Assembly: GCF_030812855.1 (NCBI RefSeq)
Contig: NZ_JAUSTK010000008.1
Span: 141,853-205,852 of the forward strand
DNA length: 64,000 nucleotides
Reading direction: 5' to 3'
Source: Paenibacillus wynnii
GTDB lineage: Bacteria; Bacillota; Bacilli; Paenibacillales; Paenibacillaceae
In this document: one piece after another, positions 27,088 through 35,488 of the stretch
How positions within the stretch are numbered: position 1 is the first letter of the stretch
How the letters are laid out: each line of letters starts with the position of its first letter
Program-made: the position numbers and the translations under genes
Notes under the pieces: generated by a model
What the model saw: only the letters and a program-made list of their open reading frames with translations
The model's database searches: none
Told to the model about the DNA's origin: nothing

Positions 27088-27543
27088 TTGATGGATACGC
27101 AGGTGTGGTCACAGTTTATTAGAGAAAACTGGCTGGTTATCGTTATTGCGCTCGTATTATTGTTTGCAGTAGTGAATCTGGTGAAGACTGTATTGAAATG
27201 GGCAATTGTAATTATTATCGTGGTTGGTCTTTTCATCTATAGCGGCGTTACGATGGATCAGTTGGGAAATGCAGTGGATAAGGTTAAGGAAGGGACAGTA
27301 AGCACACTTAAGAGCGAAGCTCAGGAAGTTATGCTTAAGGAAGCAAAGGATGCCGTATATACAATGAATGACGACGGGACCTTTACCATTACTTCTCCGA
27401 ATATAGAAGTTAAGGGAACGGCGGGCCAAGATAAGGTGGATGTTACCTTCAGAGGCGTAAGTCTTGGTAAATGGAGTGTTACCGACACCATGAAGACCTT
27501 TATTGAGGAAGCAAGCAAACAGCAGGGAGCTGCAGGTAAATAA
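27088..27543 (+). CDS. Hypothetical membrane protein
   Basis: A 151-residue protein with two adjacent hydrophobic spans (WLVIVIALVLLFAVVNLV and WAIVIIIVVGLFIYSGV) followed by a soluble, probably extracytoplasmic domain ending in KQQGAAGK. AGGAG lies about 10 nt before the TTG start; an ATG is the next codon. It precedes the transglutaminase gene by 46 nt and probably shares its operon. Function unknown. Confidence 0.75.
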   Translation: MMDTQVWSQFIRENWLVIVIALVLLFAVVNLVKTVLKWAIVIIIVVGLFIYSGVTMDQLGNAVDKVKEGTVSTLKSEAQEVMLKEAKDAVYTMNDDGTFTITSPNIEVKGTAGQDKVDVTFRGVSLGKWSVTDTMKTFIEEASKQQGAAGK

Positions 27544-27589
27544 TGAGTAGTAGACAAAAGAACGGCAGCGCAGCATCAGGAGGGATATC

Positions 27590-28732
27590 ATGCTGAACGG
27601 GTGGTTAGAACGTCTGAGTGAGGCAAATGTCATTTCAGTCGCCCTTTTGCTAATTGTTGCCTTTTCTGTAGTGCAGGGTTTGAGCAGGGGCTTCTTTATT
27701 TCGATCGGCAAATTACTTGGACTGCTGGGTTCAGGTCTAATTACGATTGTTTCTTTATTTCTAGCCGTTCTGGGAACTCTTTATCTCTCGCCTCGTATTC
27801 AACAGTGGGCGGCGGAAATTAAGCTTCCAGATATAGAATTGAATGCTTGGCAGCAGATCTACTATACAGGAACCTCTGTGCTGTCAGAATCTACATGGGT
27901 TCGTTTTATAGTGATCCTAATGGTTAGTTATAGCATCATCCGCTTGATCTTGGGATTTCTGTCTCCTCTATTGCCTTTGCAGAGACGACGTCCGCTGAGA
28001 ATGGGAGATCGAAAGGTGACCTCCTTAAGCCGTTTGGGCGGAGGCTTGATCGGTGCTCTAATTGGAGTCTCACGCTGCCTGGTTATTATAATTGTCCTGT
28101 TCGTTGCAGTGGGTCTGAATCCTGACAGTGGGTTCAGTCGCTACGTCGAGTCTTCCCCTGTATACAGGGGAAGTGCGGCGGCCGTAATCGAACCGATTGC
28201 GGGTAAGACGGTTCAAGCGAAACTCCCCATCCTGACCCAGATAGTTGCAGCAGAGATGGATGACATTCTTCGTCGTAAATATGAAGTGATTGACCGTGAA
28301 ATTCCGTCTGATATTAAGGGTGCTGCTGTTAAAATTGTCGGAAAGAGCAACAGTGAGGAAGAAAAGGCGCGGCTGTTATATGATTGGGTAGGAACTCGAA
28401 TCTCTTATGATTACGCGAAAGCGGAAAATTACGAGCAAAATCGCATTTGGCATGAGCAAAGTCCGCAAGATACCTTCGATACCCGGCTTGGTGTGTGCAT
28501 TGATTACGCCCGTCTCTATGCGGTAATGGCCCGCTCACAAAACCTGCAGGTACGGGTAGTGACCGGTCAAGGTTATGACGGAGTCGGAGGATATGGCCCT
28601 CATGCGTGGAACGAAGTATATATAGATGAACGGAAGACATGGATTCCACTGGATTCCACTTGGGCGCAAAGCGGTGATTGGTTTAATCCTACAGATTTCA
28701 GTGATACTCATCTCAGGGAGAGTGTGCTTTGA
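27590..28732 (+). CDS. CvpA-like membrane domain fused to a transglutaminase domain
   Basis: The N-terminal ~200 residues contain four or five spans with a CvpA-like pattern (SVVQGLSRGFFISIGKLLG at about 25-43 and LSRLGGGLIGALIGVSRCL around 147-165). The C-terminal domain has the transglutaminase-like Cys-His-Asp triad: C303 in GVCIDYA, H338 in PHAWNEVY and D355 in LDSTW. Such enzymes process cell-surface peptides or act as inactive scaffolds. An AGGAGGGATATC ribosome site precedes the ATG. Confidence 0.85.
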   Translation: MLNGWLERLSEANVISVALLLIVAFSVVQGLSRGFFISIGKLLGLLGSGLITIVSLFLAVLGTLYLSPRIQQWAAEIKLPDIELNAWQQIYYTGTSVLSESTWVRFIVILMVSYSIIRLILGFLSPLLPLQRRRPLRMGDRKVTSLSRLGGGLIGALIGVSRCLVIIIVLFVAVGLNPDSGFSRYVESSPVYRGSAAAVIEPIAGKTVQAKLPILTQIVAAEMDDILRRKYEVIDREIPSDIKGAAVKIVGKSNSEEEKARLLYDWVGTRISYDYAKAENYEQNRIWHEQSPQDTFDTRLGVCIDYARLYAVMARSQNLQVRVVTGQGYDGVGGYGPHAWNEVYIDERKTWIPLDSTWAQSGDWFNPTDFSDTHLRESVL

Positions 28733-28807
28733 CCTAAGCATGCTGGAGCCGTCCGTGTTACAATAGGTCAGGCTTCAAACCATATTATTTATAAAGGAGA
28801 GAAAGAT

Positions 28808-30901
28808 GTGAGCCTCTTCGGTAAACAGGGCTCGCCCTCGGACGAGTCCAACAGTAAAAGCTCCATGGGACTGCGGATTAATATCTTCTTCTTTAGCACG
28901 TTTATTATTTTCTGCGTCATTATTATTCGTTTAGCTGTGCTGCAATTTGTGGAAGGACCTACATTAAGTGAGGTCGAGACGAATCGAGAAGTCAAGAATG
29001 TACCTTTAGCTGCAATGCGTGGAGTTATCTTTGCGGACGGGGGCGAAAAGCTCGCTTATTCTACGCCAGTTCAGTCATTATATATAACTCTAACTAAGGA
29101 ATATACCGCTAAAGAGGTAAATAAAGAAACAGGGAAGTCCGTGCTTAAACCGGAAGCCCAGGCTAAGTCTGATGCATTGGCCAATAATCTGACAGCTGCT
29201 TTCAACAAATACGGTTCTTCTGAAGCTAAGATGACAAAAGAAGAGGTCATTGAGTCGATGGATTTGTATTTCAAGAAATTCCAGGGTTATACCCCCCGTC
29301 GGATTAAGGTTGATTTGTCGCAGAAGGAAGTAGCTTTTTTTATGGAACATAAGAACGACTATCCAGGTCTTGAAGTCGTAGAGGAGAGCGTCCGTCATTA
29401 TGACAAGGATACTGTAGCCGTACAAACAGTTGGGTATATTAAGCTTTATAAATTCTCCAACAGTCTTGCAATATATCAGAATATTATAAATGCAACTAAG
29501 AATACCCCAGATCCGGGACTCACGTACAAAGATGACGAATTTGTTGGGTTCGACGGCCTTGAATTACAGTATCAGCGGGAACTTCGAGGGCAAAATGGGT
29601 ATCAGGAAATATCTATTAATGCTCAAAATATGGCCGAAAAGATTGAGAAGGTTGTTCCTCCAACAAAAGGAAACGATATATGGACGTCGATTAACAAGAA
29701 TGTTCAGTTGAAAACAGAGCAGGCTATAACCGACCAAATTAACTGGCTTCATAAAAATCCTGTATTAGGAAAGCTACATCCAGATGCACTAACGGGTTAT
29801 GCTGTTGCCATGGAAGTAGATACCGGAAAAATAATCGCTATGGCTAGCATGCCTGATTATGATACCAATGTATTTACAACGGAAAGATTAGATCCGGAAG
29901 CCTGGTCTAAAATCATTAACAATTATCAAAATGGAACCATAAACTCTATTTCTTCAGGAAGATCTGGTAATAATTTGGATTCCACTGTGTTTCTAGGCTC
30001 GACCATTAAGCCTTTAAGTGTTCTAATCGGCCTGAATGAGGGTTTCTTCAGTACATCTACAGTGTATCAAGACAAAGGGATTGCTTATTTCGGTAAAGCA
30101 GGACATGAAACTAGTGTCAGAAATGCGTCAAGCCACGTCTATGGAAGCATGGATCCAGCAAGAGCGATTGAGAAGTCGTCCAACGTATTTATGGTTGATA
30201 AGGTGGGTAAAAGCCTCTATTTAAAATATCAGGATAAAGGGTTGGATGTCTGGGATAATTACATGAAACAATTTGGCCTAGGAGTATCGACAGAGAGTGG
30301 TCTTCCTGGTGAGCAGAAGGGTAAAGTTAACTATTACGACAAAGAATCCAACGGTAGTACTCAAGCGGCTCTTGTCTATGCTTCATTTGGTCAACAGGGT
30401 GGTTATACTGCGCTGCAGCTTGCACAATATGCCTCAACCTTGGCCAATGAGGGTGAACGGATTAAACCTCAGTTAGTAAGTAAGATTACAGACCCTATGG
30501 GGAATGTGGTTAAAAAGTTTTCACGTGAGGTATTAAACAAAGTGGATTTTGATCAAGCGTACTGGGATGAGATCAAGCGTGGTATGAACAGTGAGGTGAG
30601 TTCGTTTAATGACTTCCCTTATGATTTTGCCCGGAAGACGGGAACCTCTCAGCAAGTTGCAAAGGGTAAATTACGCGATAACGGGGTCTTTATTGCCTAC
30701 GCTCCGCGCAACAATCCGAAGCTAGCAGTAGCGGTAATCATTCCTGAGGGTGGTTTCGGTTCAAGCAGCGCCGCGCCTGTAGCGCGTAAGATATTTGATG
30801 CCTACGATTGGGAATATGGACTCGATGGAGTTCCGAAGAAAAGCCTTCAAACTACAACTCCAACCGATGGGGATACTAAAAATAAAACAGCTACTCAATA
30901 G
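28808..30901 (+). CDS. Class B penicillin-binding protein (transpeptidase)
   Basis: A 697-residue bitopic protein with an N-terminal span (INIFFFSTFIIFCVIIIRL), a dimerisation region and a transpeptidase domain. The active-site motifs are S-x-x-K in GSTIKP (about 398), SxN in KSSNVF (about 457) and KTG in RKTGTS (about 609). It resembles the PbpA/PbpH elongation enzymes of Bacillus that cross-link peptidoglycan. The GTG start has AAAGGAGAG about 7 nt upstream. Confidence 0.93.
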   Translation: MSLFGKQGSPSDESNSKSSMGLRINIFFFSTFIIFCVIIIRLAVLQFVEGPTLSEVETNREVKNVPLAAMRGVIFADGGEKLAYSTPVQSLYITLTKEYTAKEVNKETGKSVLKPEAQAKSDALANNLTAAFNKYGSSEAKMTKEEVIESMDLYFKKFQGYTPRRIKVDLSQKEVAFFMEHKNDYPGLEVVEESVRHYDKDTVAVQTVGYIKLYKFSNSLAIYQNIINATKNTPDPGLTYKDDEFVGFDGLELQYQRELRGQNGYQEISINAQNMAEKIEKVVPPTKGNDIWTSINKNVQLKTEQAITDQINWLHKNPVLGKLHPDALTGYAVAMEVDTGKIIAMASMPDYDTNVFTTERLDPEAWSKIINNYQNGTINSISSGRSGNNLDSTVFLGSTIKPLSVLIGLNEGFFSTSTVYQDKGIAYFGKAGHETSVRNASSHVYGSMDPARAIEKSSNVFMVDKVGKSLYLKYQDKGLDVWDNYMKQFGLGVSTESGLPGEQKGKVNYYDKESNGSTQAALVYASFGQQGGYTALQLAQYASTLANEGERIKPQLVSKITDPMGNVVKKFSREVLNKVDFDQAYWDEIKRGMNSEVSSFNDFPYDFARKTGTSQQVAKGKLRDNGVFIAYAPRNNPKLAVAVIIPEGGFGSSSAAPVARKIFDAYDWEYGLDGVPKKSLQTTTPTDGDTKNKTATQ

Positions 30902-30930
30902 GAGAGCATACAAGAATGGAGGGGTGGCAC

Positions 30931-31707
30931 ATGATTGCCAAATACCGCCTGCTTGCTTTGGATATGGATGGAACCCTGCTTAATGATGAACAGTTAATTA
31001 CACCCGAGACGGCAAAATGGATCCAAAAGGCAAAAAACGCAGGTGTATATGTTTGTTTGTCCACTGGACGTGCATTTCGCAGTGCACTTCCTTATGCGGA
31101 ACAGTTAGGCTTGCTGACACCGATGGTAACTGTAAACGGGAGTGAAGTATGGAGAGCACCGAATCAATTGTACCGGCGTTCCCTCATGGACCCGCAGCTC
31201 GTAACGAAAATGCATGACATGGCGTTAGAATACGGCATCTGGTTCTGGGCGTATTCCTTGAATGAGGTACACAAGCAGGACAACTGGGACGGAGACGTGA
31301 AGAACCGCGAATGGCTTAAATTCGGTTACAGCACGGAGGATGACGATATTCGCCACAAGGTGTTAATGCGGCTTCAGGATATGGGGGGACTTGAGGTTAC
31401 CAATTCCTCTCCCTACAATTTGGAGATTAACCCTTTAGGTGTGAATAAGGCGTCAGGTATTAAGTCCGTTTGCAAATTACTCGGAATCAATATGTCACAG
31501 GTTGTTGCAGTCGGGGATAGTCTTAATGATCTTGCAGTCATTCAAAAAGCGGGTCTTGGAGTAGCCATGGGTAATGCCCAAAAGACAGTTAAGCAGGAAG
31601 CGGATGTTGTGGTAGCTTCGAACAATGAGGATGGAATTGCAGAAGTGATACAAAAGTATATTTTATCGGATGCAAAAATATCCGGGGACAGTGTAACTGT
31701 TAGATAA
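30931..31707 (+). CDS. Cof-type HAD-family hydrolase
   Basis: Motif I is LALDMDGTLLND, motif II LSTGRAF, and motif IV VGDSLNDLAVI with GVAMGNA after it. Cof-type HADs dephosphorylate sugar phosphates or flavin-related compounds in the cytoplasm. GGAGGGGT lies about 5 nt before the ATG at 30931; an ATG five codons earlier is upstream of that site. Confidence 0.92.
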   Translation: MIAKYRLLALDMDGTLLNDEQLITPETAKWIQKAKNAGVYVCLSTGRAFRSALPYAEQLGLLTPMVTVNGSEVWRAPNQLYRRSLMDPQLVTKMHDMALEYGIWFWAYSLNEVHKQDNWDGDVKNREWLKFGYSTEDDDIRHKVLMRLQDMGGLEVTNSSPYNLEINPLGVNKASGIKSVCKLLGINMSQVVAVGDSLNDLAVIQKAGLGVAMGNAQKTVKQEADVVVASNNEDGIAEVIQKYILSDAKISGDSVTVR

Positions 31708-31729
31708 AAAACAATAGGAGTGAGCGTAT

Positions 31730-32209
31730 TTGACTATCCTGGGTTGGATTCTCATTATCGCTTTATTTGTTATCGGAATGGCCGGTGCCGTCTATCCCAT
31801 ATTGCCGGGGGCACTGGCGATTTATTTAGCCTTTTTCGTCTACGGTTGGTTCTTTTCCTTTGAGCCTTTTGGTGCAGGGTTCTGGATTGTTCAGACCTTA
31901 ATCGTCATCGCTCTTTTTGTAGCTGACTATGTGGTCGGGGCTTGGGGCGTCAAGAAGTTTGGCGGCTCACGTTACTCGGTCATTGGCTCAACTCTGGGGA
32001 TTATCGCCGGATCCTTTTTTTTCCCAATCGGGCTTGTTATCGGACCCTTTATAGGAGCATTTATCGGGGAGTTAATAGCCGGTGCAGCGCCAGGGAAGGC
32101 AGTTAAGGTAAGTTTAGGCTCATTGCTTGGCTTACTCAGTAGTACGGTCGTCAAAGTAGTCCTGCAAATCACGATGGTCATCCTCTTTTTTATCTGGATC
32201 GGCCGGTAA
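31730..32209 (+). CDS. DUF456 membrane protein
   Basis: A 159-residue protein with about five spans and the glycine-rich FPIGLVIGPFIGAFIGELIAG segment of the DUF456 family. TTG start after AGGAGTGAG. Function unknown. Tightly packed between the HAD and flippase genes, so probably cotranscribed. Confidence 0.85.
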   Translation: MTILGWILIIALFVIGMAGAVYPILPGALAIYLAFFVYGWFFSFEPFGAGFWIVQTLIVIALFVADYVVGAWGVKKFGGSRYSVIGSTLGIIAGSFFFPIGLVIGPFIGAFIGELIAGAAPGKAVKVSLGSLLGLLSSTVVKVVLQITMVILFFIWIGR

Positions 32210-32237
32210 TTTATTTTAGAAAATGAGGCGAAACCGT

Positions 32238-33866
32238 TTGTCCAAGAAAGAGTCTTTTGTCAAAGGCACGCTTATTCTGGCTGCTGCCGCTTTAGTAGCA
32301 CGTGTTCTAGGGCTTGCCCAGCGTGTACCGTTGGAGCATTTGTTCGATAGTGTAGGTAATGCCTCCTTCGGTGTGGCAAATAATATTTATCTGATGTTGC
32401 TTGCAGTAGCGACTGCAGGTATACCGAGTACACTAAGTAAAATGGTTTCAGAGCGTTATGCCCTAAATAGGGAGGAAGAAGCACAGCAAGTATACAGGGC
32501 GGCTCTTCTGTTCGCCGGAGCTGCAGGTATAATCATTACTATACTGCTGTACATAGGAGCACCTTATTTTGCAACCAATGTTGCGAATTTGCCTGAAGCA
32601 GCCCTAGCCATTCGCGCGATAGCCCCAGCTCTTCTTTTATTCCCTGCTACCGCAATTATCCGAGGATATTTCCAGGGTAGAAATTATATGATGGCAAACG
32701 GAGTTTCACAAATCACAGAGCAAGTCGCACGAGTGGTGACGGCAATACTTCTTGCTTATTTGTTAATGAAGCATGGCTCTAACAATACTACAATGGCGGC
32801 TGGAGCTTCTTTCGGCAGTGTTATTGGCAGTATAGCTGCTTTTGCTATTATGCTGTATTATTCCTTGAAGTTACGGCGTGACGATAAAAAAGCGGCTTTA
32901 AATTATGCTCCGGCGCCTAAGTTACCTATGCTGGGGATTTATAAGGACATCTTTAAGTTATCTATTCCAATAGTACTTTCATCTCTGACGGTTCCCGCTG
33001 TAAATCTAATTGATAACTCCATTGCTATTCCGCTTCTTATTGATCAGGTGGGTCGGGATGCTGCTACAACAACGTTAGGATATTTAACGAGCCGGGCTCA
33101 AAGTGTGGCAGGTATTCCACCTATTCTTGCTATAGCTCTTAGTGCATCGCTTATCCCTATTATTTCGGCAGCCTTCGCTCGTCGTGATCATGATCATCTT
33201 AAGCGCCAAGTAACACTGGCGTTACGTATTTCTATTTTAACAGGAACGCCCATTGTCCTTTCGCTTGTGGTTGCCGCATATTCAATTAACGGTTTGCTAT
33301 TCAAAAGCTTGGACGGAAGCGGAATTGTAGCCATGCTTACTCTCGGAACGATATTTCAGATTACAATGATGACCACCAACTCCATTCTCTTGGGGATGGG
33401 GAAGTCACGTATCTCCATGTATTATGTACTGGCGGGAATTATTGTGAAGCTTGTAGCCAGCTTTTTCCTAAGCAAGGTGTTCGGTATCTATGGAATTATC
33501 GGAGCCACTGCACTTTGCTTTATAGTCATTACCTTGCTTAACATACGAACGTTAAAGTCTGTGGTTAACTTTAGCATTATGGGCAAACGCTGGGGTGGAT
33601 TTGCAATGGCTGTGATGGCATCTGGTGGCATTGGTTATATGCTCAATGAAGCAGGAATTATGTTGACTCAAGTGATGCCTGCCCGTCTTGCGTTTCTATT
33701 AACTTGCCTTGTTGTGGGGGCTACGGTCGTTATAATCTATCTTGTACTCCTTATCGTATTGAGTGTGATTAGCAGGGAAGAGGTTGTTAGCTATCCTAAA
33801 GCCCTGCAAAAACTGTTAAAGCCATTAATGAAACTGCAGCCTGAACGAGCTCGAATGAATGATTGA
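32238..33866 (+). CDS. MurJ/SpoVB-type polysaccharide flippase (YtgP-like)
   Basis: A MOP-superfamily transporter with about 14 spans. The N-terminal KGTLILAAAALVARVLGLAQ and FGVANNIYLMLLAVATAGIP segments match the YtgP/SpoVB group, which moves lipid-linked cell wall precursors across the membrane. TTG at 32238 is favoured because GAGGCG lies about 8 nt upstream; the ATG at 32223 has no ribosome binding site. It lies three genes after a PBP, in line with cell wall synthesis. Confidence 0.88.
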   Translation: MSKKESFVKGTLILAAAALVARVLGLAQRVPLEHLFDSVGNASFGVANNIYLMLLAVATAGIPSTLSKMVSERYALNREEEAQQVYRAALLFAGAAGIIITILLYIGAPYFATNVANLPEAALAIRAIAPALLLFPATAIIRGYFQGRNYMMANGVSQITEQVARVVTAILLAYLLMKHGSNNTTMAAGASFGSVIGSIAAFAIMLYYSLKLRRDDKKAALNYAPAPKLPMLGIYKDIFKLSIPIVLSSLTVPAVNLIDNSIAIPLLIDQVGRDAATTTLGYLTSRAQSVAGIPPILAIALSASLIPIISAAFARRDHDHLKRQVTLALRISILTGTPIVLSLVVAAYSINGLLFKSLDGSGIVAMLTLGTIFQITMMTTNSILLGMGKSRISMYYVLAGIIVKLVASFFLSKVFGIYGIIGATALCFIVITLLNIRTLKSVVNFSIMGKRWGGFAMAVMASGGIGYMLNEAGIMLTQVMPARLAFLLTCLVVGATVVIIYLVLLIVLSVISREEVVSYPKALQKLLKPLMKLQPERARMND

Positions 33867-33968
33867 TATGATTTATGTCTCATTGTTTTACTTTTATGTT
33901 TGACTTCTGGATCACAATTTGCTTCACTTAAGGGAAGACTAGAATGTCTTTAGAAAGGACTGGTAGCC

Positions 33969-34313
33969 ATGGATAAAATAAATTCTCCCGGTGAATTTCA
34001 AGTATCTATTCAATCGCCGAGATTAACGGTGGCTGTCTTCAAAGCTGACTGGTGCTCTGATTGTAAATTTATAGATCCATTTGTGCCGGAACTTGAGCAG
34101 AACTACAAGGGCCGCCTTACGTTGGTTGAAGTTGATGTGGATTCGGTGGGTGATGTTAGTCAGGAACAGAATATATTAGGCATTCCCAGCTTTGTTGCTT
34201 ACAGTGATGGAAGAGAATTAGTCCGATTTGTTAGTAAGCTTCGGAAGTCGCGTGAGGAAATTGAGAATTTCCTGGATAGAGCTCTTGAGGTTTATCAAAG
34301 TATTCACAAGTAA
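33969..34313 (+). CDS. Thioredoxin-family protein
   Basis: A 114-residue thioredoxin fold with the redox motif WCSDC in VFKADWCSDCKF and the cis-Pro region GIPSFVAYSDG. The WCxDC variant is common in YdbP-like proteins of Bacillales. AGAAAGGA precedes the ATG. Confidence 0.88.
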   Translation: MDKINSPGEFQVSIQSPRLTVAVFKADWCSDCKFIDPFVPELEQNYKGRLTLVEVDVDSVGDVSQEQNILGIPSFVAYSDGRELVRFVSKLRKSREEIENFLDRALEVYQSIHK

Positions 34314-34320
34314 ATTCTAT

Positions 34321-34361
34321 AACACCGCTTTTGCCCCTTTGAGCTGAAGCGGTGTTTTTTT
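34321..34361 (+). terminator. Terminator after the thioredoxin-like gene
   Basis: CACCGCTT pairs with AAGCGGTG and is followed by a seven-T run. Confidence 0.88.
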
Positions 34362-34412
34362 CAAAATATAAGAAAGTATAAGTTTCCACCATACTTTGCT
34401 TATATTTCTACG

Positions 34413-34457
34413 AGAAACGGGTGCCGTCCCATTAAGGACGGCGCAGCCGTTTCTTCT
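34413..34457. terminator. Second strong hairpin before ctaA
   Basis: AGAAACGG-TGCCGTCC pairs with GGACGGCGCAGCCGTTTCT around CATTAA, with a T/C-rich tail. It could terminate readthrough or act as a 5' attenuator of ctaA if transcription starts upstream. Confidence 0.55.
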
Positions 34458-34518
34458 TGTCATAGGTTAAAGTATCTTTACCATGTCCTTCATTTCTTAG
34501 ATACTGCGGGTGATATCA

Positions 34519-35451
34519 TTGTCAACAAATCAATTAAAATGGCTTAGTTATACAACTTGTCTTGTCATGTTTCTGGCATTAGTTGGGGGAGTAGTCGTGA
34601 CAAAGACAGGGTCGGGATTGGAATGCGGAAATGAATGGCCACTTTGTAACGGGAAGCTTGTTCCGGCTTATACTTTGGGGTCCTTGATCGAATATACACA
34701 CCGTTTATTCAGTGGATTGGCAGGTTTGTTATCACTTGCTTCGATGATTGCCTTCTGGAGATATGCCCGAAATCGACGTGATTTATTGACCTATGCATTC
34801 ATGACACTGCTATTTGTAGTAGTCCAAGGAGGTATGGGAGCGCTTGCGGTTGTGAAATCGCAATCTGCGGCCGTAATGGCGCTACACATGGGCTTTTCTT
34901 TAATTGCGTTTGCTTCCTCACTAATGCTTGCCCTCGGGTCCAAAAGACGTTATGAAGCTGAAAAAACCGGCGCTACAGTAGATGAAGGTCAGCCCGTTAG
35001 CAGGGGCTTCCGCAACTTAACGTGGATTACTGCGTCATATTCTTACATAGTTGTCTACATTGGGGCTTATGTGAGTCATACAGATTCCCGTGGGGGCTGC
35101 TCGGGTTGGCCTCTATGTAACGGTGAATGGATTCCCGAGTTATCGGGTGGCGTAGGCATCGTATTTGTACATCGGATTGCAGCAGCGCTTCTATTTATTC
35201 TTACAGCTATTCTTGGTCATTTGGCCTTTTGGAAACACAAAGGGAATAGAGAACTGCAGAATCTGGGGGTATCCGCTGTATTATTATGTCTGTTACAGGT
35301 TTTTAGCGGTGCAGCTGTTGTGTTTACGTTATATAACGATCGGCTCTACATATTTGCGGCATTAGCCCACATATTACTGATTGCCGGGTTGTTCGGTGTG
35401 CTAAGTTACATGAGTGTACGTGTATGGCAGCTGAGTAATCGGAGAGATTAA
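34519..35451 (+). CDS. ctaA: Heme A synthase
   Basis: An eight-span membrane enzyme oxidising heme O to heme A. The conserved Cys pair lies in SGLECGNEWPLCNG and a second pair in GGCSGWPLCNG. Heme-ligand histidines are in EYTHRLFSG and FVHRIAAAL. A TTG at 34519 with GGGTGA upstream is preferred to the GTG three codons earlier. It works with CtaB, encoded 12 kb away. Confidence 0.94.
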   Translation: MSTNQLKWLSYTTCLVMFLALVGGVVVTKTGSGLECGNEWPLCNGKLVPAYTLGSLIEYTHRLFSGLAGLLSLASMIAFWRYARNRRDLLTYAFMTLLFVVVQGGMGALAVVKSQSAAVMALHMGFSLIAFASSLMLALGSKRRYEAEKTGATVDEGQPVSRGFRNLTWITASYSYIVVYIGAYVSHTDSRGGCSGWPLCNGEWIPELSGGVGIVFVHRIAAALLFILTAILGHLAFWKHKGNRELQNLGVSAVLLCLLQVFSGAAVVFTLYNDRLYIFAALAHILLIAGLFGVLSYMSVRVWQLSNRRD

Positions 35452-35488
35452 TTCAGAAGGATAGAGCCGGTTTTGGGGAGGTACAATA

